Shown: piece by piece, positions 8,401-11,015 of the stretch
How positions within the stretch are numbered: position 1 is the stretch's first letter
Layout of the letters: each line of letters opens with the position of its first letter
Assembly: GCA_016946835.1 (NCBI GenBank)
Contig: JACVTC010000716.1
Coordinates: forward strand, 1 to 11,015
Origin: Neocallimastix lanati (nom. inval.)
Taxonomy: Eukaryota > Neocallimastigomycota > Neocallimastigomycetes > Neocallimastigales > Neocallimastigaceae
DNA length: 11,015 nt
Direction: 5' to 3'
Translations under genes and position numbers: made by a program
The notes under the pieces: generated by a model
Told to the model about the DNA's origin: nothing
Seen by the model: the letters and a program-made list of their open reading frames with translations, nothing else
The model's database searches: none

Positions 8401-8979
8401 GGTGAGAAGACGTTAAGTTCATTAGCCTTAGTTTTTGCCCTTCATCACTATAAACCTACACCACTTTATATTATGGATGAAATTGATGCTGCTCTCGATT
8501 TTAGAAATGTTTCTATTGTAGCCAATTATATTAAAGATCGTACAAAGAATGCACAATTTATTATTATCAGTTTAAGAAATAATATGTTTGAATTAGCTGA
8601 TCGACTTATTGGTATTTATAAAACACACAATTGTACTAAAACAATTACTATTAATCCATCCACAATTTTACCACCTGCTGCCTTTTTAAGAAAGAAATCT
8701 CATTCTCTTGCTCGTCGGGCCTCAGGGCTGACAGCTACTGGTGATGAAAATGATGAAAATCATTCACATCTACGTCTTACTGGTACTCCTCTTCGAATGA
8801 GTAGTTCAAGAGCTAGCCTAAGTTTAGGCCATCGGAATAGTCTTAACCTAAATGCAACGCCAACCAAAGTGAAAGGGGTAAAGCATCGTGCTTCTGTAGA
8901 TTCTATTGGTCTCTTACAAAATCAATCTCGTTATCGTCGATCAATTTCTCAAACACCTAATACCTCTAAAGAAGATTAA
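2084..8979 (+). CDS. SMC4: SMC4, condensin core ATPase subunit (15 exons)
   Basis: SMC4 pairs with SMC2 to form the ATPase core of condensin, which loops and compacts chromosomes in mitosis. Spliced product: about 1376 residues after frame correction, close to yeast and human SMC4. Order: acidic, Asn/Ser-rich N-tail (1-75); N-terminal ATPase half with Walker A GPNGSGKS (105-112) and the SMC4-like RFLILQGEVESIAQMKPKA; first coiled-coil arm (about 245-590); hinge (about 595-760) with SMSGGG (739-744); second arm (about 765-1125); C-terminal half with signature LSGGEK (from 1182), Walker B LYIMDE (ending 1211) and D-loop; Ser/Arg/Thr-rich extension (about 1270-1376). Sequences such as MPPKKSW and YKPTPLY separate it from SMC2, SMC1 and SMC3. 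All 14 introns fit GT-AG, and 11 are phase 0. Exons 1, 5 and 14 each lack one base in an A-run, so the raw sequence does not read through. Confidence 0.95.
2377..2709 (+). other. SMC4 intron 1 (333 nt)
   Basis: Longest intron of the gene: GTATTC donor, TTAAAAG acceptor, almost pure A/T with T-runs. No open frame or other element is visible. Confidence 0.85.
2710..2904 (+). CDS. SMC4: SMC4 exon 2: Walker A / P-loop
   Basis: Encodes the ATP-binding P-loop GPNGSGKS (2728-2751), followed by NVIDALLFVFGYRAKKMRQ and LSELIH, the standard start of the SMC4 head. It then carries the CSVEVYFHEI strand and a variable loop. Acceptor AAAAG at 2709, donor GTTAAA at 2905, phase 0 on both sides. Confidence 0.93.
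2905..3212 (+). other. SMC4 intron 2 (308 nt) with a T35 run
   Basis: GTTAAA donor and AAAAAG acceptor. A T-run of 35 (2993-3027) occupies its first half. Otherwise it is A/T-rich filler without open frames. Confidence 0.85.
3213..3389 (+). CDS. SMC4: SMC4 exon 3: N-terminal head, middle part
   Basis: Reads the SMC4 loop and strands CIARTAYQNNSNKYYIN, SSYTEVTSLLKKRGVDL and EHKRFLILQ. Intron 3 splits the conserved LILQ|GEVE motif with consensus donor GTATGT, phase 0. Acceptor AAAAAG gives QSDKYE as first residues. Confidence 0.92.
3504..3713 (+). CDS. SMC4: SMC4 exon 4: end of N-terminal head and start of coil 1
   Basis: Begins GEVESIAQMKPKA and continues DGLLEYLEDIIGTSTYK, both diagnostic of SMC4, then enters heptad-like coiled coil. 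The in-frame ATG at 3486 lies within the preceding intron and is not a start. The donor taken is GTATGT at 3714. A second GT at 3718 would also keep the frame with the uncorrected exon 5. Confidence 0.9.
3816..3940 (+). CDS. SMC4: SMC4 exon 5: coiled-coil arm 1
   Basis: The coil frame (NEAESYIKSENELTRTKNIL) runs from 3818. After acceptor AATAG at 3815 and donor 3713 it is one base short. Adding one A to the A7 run at 3819-3825 gives SKKNEAES in frame. Alternatively, donor GTTTTG at 3718 gives EVFQKNEAE without any correction. Ends at GTAATT, phase 0. Confidence 0.8.
4087..4194 (+). CDS. SMC4: SMC4 exon 6: coiled-coil arm 1
   Basis: A short 36-residue coil exon (AESSAKLDEQKAKYNDIQ onward) between acceptor GAAAAG (4086) and donor GTAATT (4195), phase 0 at both ends. 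It is supported by frame and heptad-like composition only, with no strongly conserved motif. Confidence 0.82.
4195..4418 (+). other. SMC4 intron 6 (224 nt) with TA repeat and T-run
   Basis: Contains a (TA)n tract (about 4358-4385) joined to a T-run reaching 4407, shortly before the acceptor ATAAAAG. An apparent open frame through the tract codes only for low-complexity Tyr/Ile/Phe and is not a gene. Confidence 0.8.
4419..4898 (+). CDS. SMC4: SMC4 exon 7: coiled-coil arm 1, long exon
   Basis: 160 residues of Lys/Glu-rich coiled coil in an unbroken frame, including the conserved break RQKELAPWLEKI, the SMC4-typical PW site within arm 1. Acceptor ATAAAAG, donor GTTAAT at 4899, both phase 0. The A-runs here (7 A and 6 A near 4438-4454) are in frame without correction. 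Confidence 0.92.
5089..5325 (+). CDS. SMC4: SMC4 exon 8: end of coil 1 and entry to hinge
   Basis: A very Lys/Glu-rich coil, then NNKVLSFLMDQQDKGAISGIY, the start of the hinge. It continues across intron 8 into GRLGNLGIIDD. Acceptor ATATAG (5088), donor GTAAGT (5326), phase 0. The intron lies exactly between GIY and GRLG of this conserved hinge block. Confidence 0.92.
5326..5584 (+). repeat. SMC4 intron 8 (259 nt) with T48 run and ATTTT microsatellite
   Basis: Consensus donor GTAAGT and acceptor TTATAG. The middle is an uninterrupted T48 (5396-5443) that turns into roughly ten ATTTT units (to about 5490), then ATTT units. This tract is the longest homopolymer in the window and likely to vary in length between alleles or reads. 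Confidence 0.85.
5585..6255 (+). CDS. SMC4: SMC4 exon 9: hinge domain and start of coil 2
   Basis: The largest internal exon. It encodes nearly the whole hinge: GRLGNLGIIDDKYDVAISTA, TPENAPRLFDLV, FYHALRDTLVADNMKQAN, KRWRVVTLDGKVVDINGSMS and the SMSGGG glycine turn (5972-5989). Arm 2 then begins. The hinge binds SMC2. Donor GTAAGT at 6256 leaves phase 2, completed as Gln by exon 10. Confidence 0.95.
6482..6896 (+). CDS. SMC4: SMC4 exon 10: coiled-coil arm 2
   Basis: 138 residues of coil with the family-typical KIKKLQNKILEAGGDQFRNQ (compare the I..GG block in other SMC4 proteins). Acceptor ATATAG (6481) completes a Gln codon split from exon 9. Donor GTAAAC at 6897, phase 0. The open frame continues about 90 bases into the intron as Phe/Tyr-rich sequence, which is not coding. 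Confidence 0.92.
7127..7216 (+). CDS. SMC4: SMC4 exon 11: coiled-coil arm 2, 90-nt exon
   Basis: A 30-residue coil exon (EASAKKKVYEQHKKEQ onward) between AACAG (7126), the only CAG acceptor of the gene, and donor GTAATT (7217). It is phase 0 at both ends, so skipping would keep frame. Confidence 0.88.
7320..7429 (+). CDS. SMC4: SMC4 exon 12: coiled-coil arm 2
   Basis: Encodes IELQAKIDDYQVTLEKY, then MKKYWQKEISKL, the tail of arm 2. Acceptor ATGTAG (7319). Donor GTAAAT at 7430 leaves phase 2, completing a Gly codon with exon 13. Confidence 0.88.
7579..7679 (+). CDS. SMC4: SMC4 exon 13: head-proximal linker
   Basis: Encodes SDFHEEPLKQYSLDEL and NDLKAKISTME, matching the SMC4 segment where an acidic linker precedes a 'DEL...I..LE' helix. 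Acceptor AAATAG (7578); donor GTTAAT at 7680 in phase 1. Confidence 0.87.
7799..8009 (+). CDS. SMC4: SMC4 exon 14: end of coil 2 with a one-base frame break
   Basis: Reads DKLSKQKPNLGVLAEYRQRE, then the coil to YDELKK. As written the frame stops at TAG 7951-7953. The adjacent frame gives the expected RLDEFMKGFTTISQKLKEMY. One more A in the A7 run at 7938-7944 restores the SMC4 motif 'KKRRLDEFM'. Donor GTAAAG at 8010, phase 0, then MITLGGNAELE in exon 15. Confidence 0.92.
8010..8274 (+). repeat. SMC4 intron 14 (265 nt) with 7-bp minisatellite
   Basis: Between donor GTAAAG and acceptor AAATAG lies an array of the 7-bp unit TTATTTA (about 8051-8160, roughly 15 units). It carries a few variant units (one with C at 8094, one TTATAA). 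The rest is A/T-rich. Confidence 0.85.
8275..8979 (+). CDS. SMC4: SMC4 exon 15: C-terminal ATPase head and Ser/Thr-rich extension
   Basis: Begins MITLGGNAELELVDSLDPFS, then VMPPKKSWKNISNLSGGEK (signature at 8392-8409), the Walker B block PLYIMDEIDAALD (8461-8499; catalytic Glu at 8479) and NAQFIIISLRNNMFELADRL. The head ends near residue 1268. A further ~105 residues are basic and Ser/Thr-rich, with TPLR (8785-8796), TPTK (8857-8868) and TPNT (8953-8964), the first two matching the full CDK consensus S/T-P-x-K/R. Stop TAA at 8977-8979. Confidence 0.95.
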   Translation: MITLGGNAELELVDSLDPFSEGIIFSVMPPKKSWKNISNLSGGEKTLSSLALVFALHHYKPTPLYIMDEIDAALDFRNVSIVANYIKDRTKNAQFIIISLRNNMFELADRLIGIYKTHNCTKTITINPSTILPPAAFLRKKSHSLARRASGLTATGDENDENHSHLRLTGTPLRMSSSRASLSLGHRNSLNLNATPTKVKGVKHRASVDSIGLLQNQSRYRRSISQTPNTSKED

Positions 8980-9053
8980 ATATCTAAACTTTCCTCCCCA
9001 CTTTGAAAAAACAGATTAAAAGACAAAATAAAAAATTATATATATATATATAT

Positions 9054-9107
9054 AAGGAAAAAGAAAGAAAGAAAAGAAAAGAAAAGAAAAAAAAAAAAAA
9101 GAAAAAA
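9054..9107 (+). repeat. Polypurine (A/G) tract
   Basis: About 54 bases with only A and G on the plus strand, built from GAAA and GAAAA units. It lies about 75 bases after the SMC4 stop and so probably falls in its 3' UTR. Such tracts can form triplex DNA, but no function is shown. Confidence 0.65.
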
Positions 9108-9909
9108 CTAAATTTAACTGAAATTTCTTTTAAATAGTTTTTTTTTTTTTTTTTCAATATTTTGAATAGAAAATAATCTAAATATCAACAATATCAAAAT
9201 TAATCAACAAAAAGCTAATTTATCTTATATTTATATATATAATTATATATAATTATAAAAATATAAATTAATATATATATTAATTTATCTTTTTATGATT
9301 TTATATATATTTGTATTTTATTTTTAAAATAATTTTTTTTATCTTTGTTTTAATTTTTTCTAATTATTCTGTATTCTATTATTCAATTTCAATTTCAATT
9401 TCTATTTATTGTTATTAATATTTTTAATTTATATATATATATTATTTTATTCATATCTCTAATAACTATTTTACCTAAAAGAATTTTTTTTTTTTATTTT
9501 TTTTAAATCATCTTTTTATTTTTATTTTTATTTTTATTTTATATTATCATTATTATTATTTTTTTTAAATGAAAAACTATTATATATATTATATAATAAT
9601 ATATCAACTAAGTTTTTTTTTTTTTTTATTAATAATAATATTATTTTTAATTTAATAATTATTTTGTTTTTATATTTCTTTTTTTTCATTTTTATAATAT
9701 ATATTACAATTAAATGAATACTCAACTACATAAATAAATAAATAATTAATTAATGAATTAATTAAAATAATATTAAATAATTATATAAAGTTGTAAATAT
9801 TAAAATAGTGTAGAGTGTTTTTATTTATTATTTTTTTTATTTTATTGTACTTATTTTGTAAAAGTTTTAAAATAATTATATAAATTAAATCTTTTTAATT
9901 ATTGTTATA

Positions 9910-9940
<31 letters not shown>

Positions 9941-9991
9941 TTTTATTTTTATTTTTATTTTTTTTTAATATTGTACTACCATAAATTTTTT

Positions 9992-10027
<36 letters not shown>

Positions 10028-10170
10028 CTTTTAATTTTTAAATATTTTTAATTAAATTAAAAAAATTCATTTTTATTATTATTAGGTTACGTTAAGACTA
10101 TCCTTAATGAGTTTTAACATTAAAACTTTAATTATAAAAAAAAAAAAAAATTTTTTTTTTAATTATGTAA

Positions 10171-10310
<140 letters not shown>

Positions 10311-10453
10311 ATCTTTTTTAATTAATTAAATATTATAGTGCTAAATAAATAATTTTATTTATTTATTTATTTTTTTTTTTTTTAATTTCTGTTACTATTT
10401 AGAAGTATATTTTTTATTATTTTGTAAAAATTTTTTTATATAAAATTGACAAT

Positions 10454-11015
10454 ATGAGTGATAAAAAGAAAATTCTTAAGGTTCTAACAAAAAATAATTT
10501 AGAAGAGTTAATAGATTATATTCAACGTAATAATATAAAATTCAAAGACTTGAATAATTCTAATTTTGATGTATTAATTTATTCAATTGAAAAAACTTTA
10601 TCCAATGCTATCATTGACTTTGTTATTTCTAATTGTGACTACAATAATTTTAACTATACAATAAATGTTGAAAATTGGGGAATTAAAGCTCCTCTTTTTT
10701 CATCAATAGCAAAGAATAGAACTACCGTCAGTAAACTTTTATTATCAAAACAAGCGGATATAAACTATTTAAATGGAAAACTATTTTATTATTTATATGA
10801 TCATAATTTCTTAAAAAAAGATATTTTAAATTCATATTGAAAAAAGGATATAAAATTCAAAATGTCACTGACATTTCTAGTAAATTGGATTCTGATTGTT
10901 TAGATGTTTTAAATCAACATTTATTAAAAAATAACAAAAATAAAAGTAACACCAACGTTAACAATATCAACATTACTAATAATAATATTCACAGTAAATT
11001 CAACAGTAACTACGC
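10454..11015 (+). CDS. Ankyrin-repeat-like protein, partial (5' part), with a one-base frame break
   Basis: ATG at 10454 starts a Lys/Asn/Ile-rich protein (MSDKKKILKVLTKNNLEELI). It has helical pairs and ankyrin-like elements: APLFSSIAKNRTTVSKLLLS then KQADINYLNG, the usual 'TPLh.A....... hVchLL..GADIN' layout. The frame ends at TGA 10838-10840, but the next register continues as FILKKGYKIQNVTDISSKLD to the window edge. One missing base in the TTTTAAA at 10824-10830 would give DILKFILKKGY, a natural repeat junction ('hhLL..Gh.h'). The last ~30 residues are Asn-rich (NTNVNNINITNNN), probably a loop between repeats. The layout matches an ankyrin-like family I recall as large in anaerobic fungi, whose function is unknown. 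No introns are seen, unlike SMC4. Partners and localisation cannot be told. Confidence 0.7.

Noticed and set aside
7797-8979. SMC4 as a decayed pseudogene
   Set aside because: All ATPase motifs, hinge, splice sites and 14 intron junctions are intact. Only one-base homopolymer deletions break it, which does not look like neutral decay.
9534-9725. Minus-strand open frame of 63 codons
   Set aside because: Lys/Ile/Asn low complexity in intergenic A/T DNA; composition equals its surroundings.
10085-10127. tRNA or small RNA in the GC-richer island
   Set aside because: Only one 7-bp stem is visible; there is no cloverleaf, A-box or B-box pattern.

Overview
This window is nuclear DNA from a very AT-rich eukaryote. 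The best fit is an anaerobic gut fungus (Neocallimastigomycota). Non-coding DNA is almost pure A/T with long homopolymers and A/T microsatellites. The main gene is cut by 14 small GT-AG introns, and the last gene resembles an ankyrin-like family that I recall as abundant in those fungi. Dictyostelids are equally AT-rich, but this many introns per gene argues against them. The assignment is inference, with no marker gene behind it.

Layout. Positions 1-510 hold the C-terminal end of a membrane protein: a transmembrane helix, then a polar tail that is one reading frame out of step. It weakly resembles the last helix of a Frizzled/Smoothened-like receptor. Positions 511-2083 contain no gene but several strong hairpins, including an 87-bp near-perfect palindrome. 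Positions 2084-8979 are a complete plus-strand gene for SMC4, the condensin ATPase subunit, in 15 exons (about 1376 residues after frame correction). It has both ATPase half-sites, the hinge and both coiled-coil arms. A Ser/Arg/Thr-rich C-terminal extension carries CDK-type sites. Positions 8980-10453 are intergenic, with a purine tract, a T30 run and an AAAT microsatellite of about 140 bp. Positions 10454-11015 are the 5' part of an ankyrin-like gene that runs off the window.

The recurrent oddity is that coding frames break by exactly one missing base at short A (or T/A) runs: SMC4 exons 1, 5 and 14, and the ankyrin-like gene. A fifth break, of opposite sign, lies in the first gene. In an otherwise intact essential gene this points to homopolymer deletion errors in an assembly rather than decay. 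The three genes show no functional link to one another. I found no tRNA, rRNA, recognisable transposon or CRISPR array.
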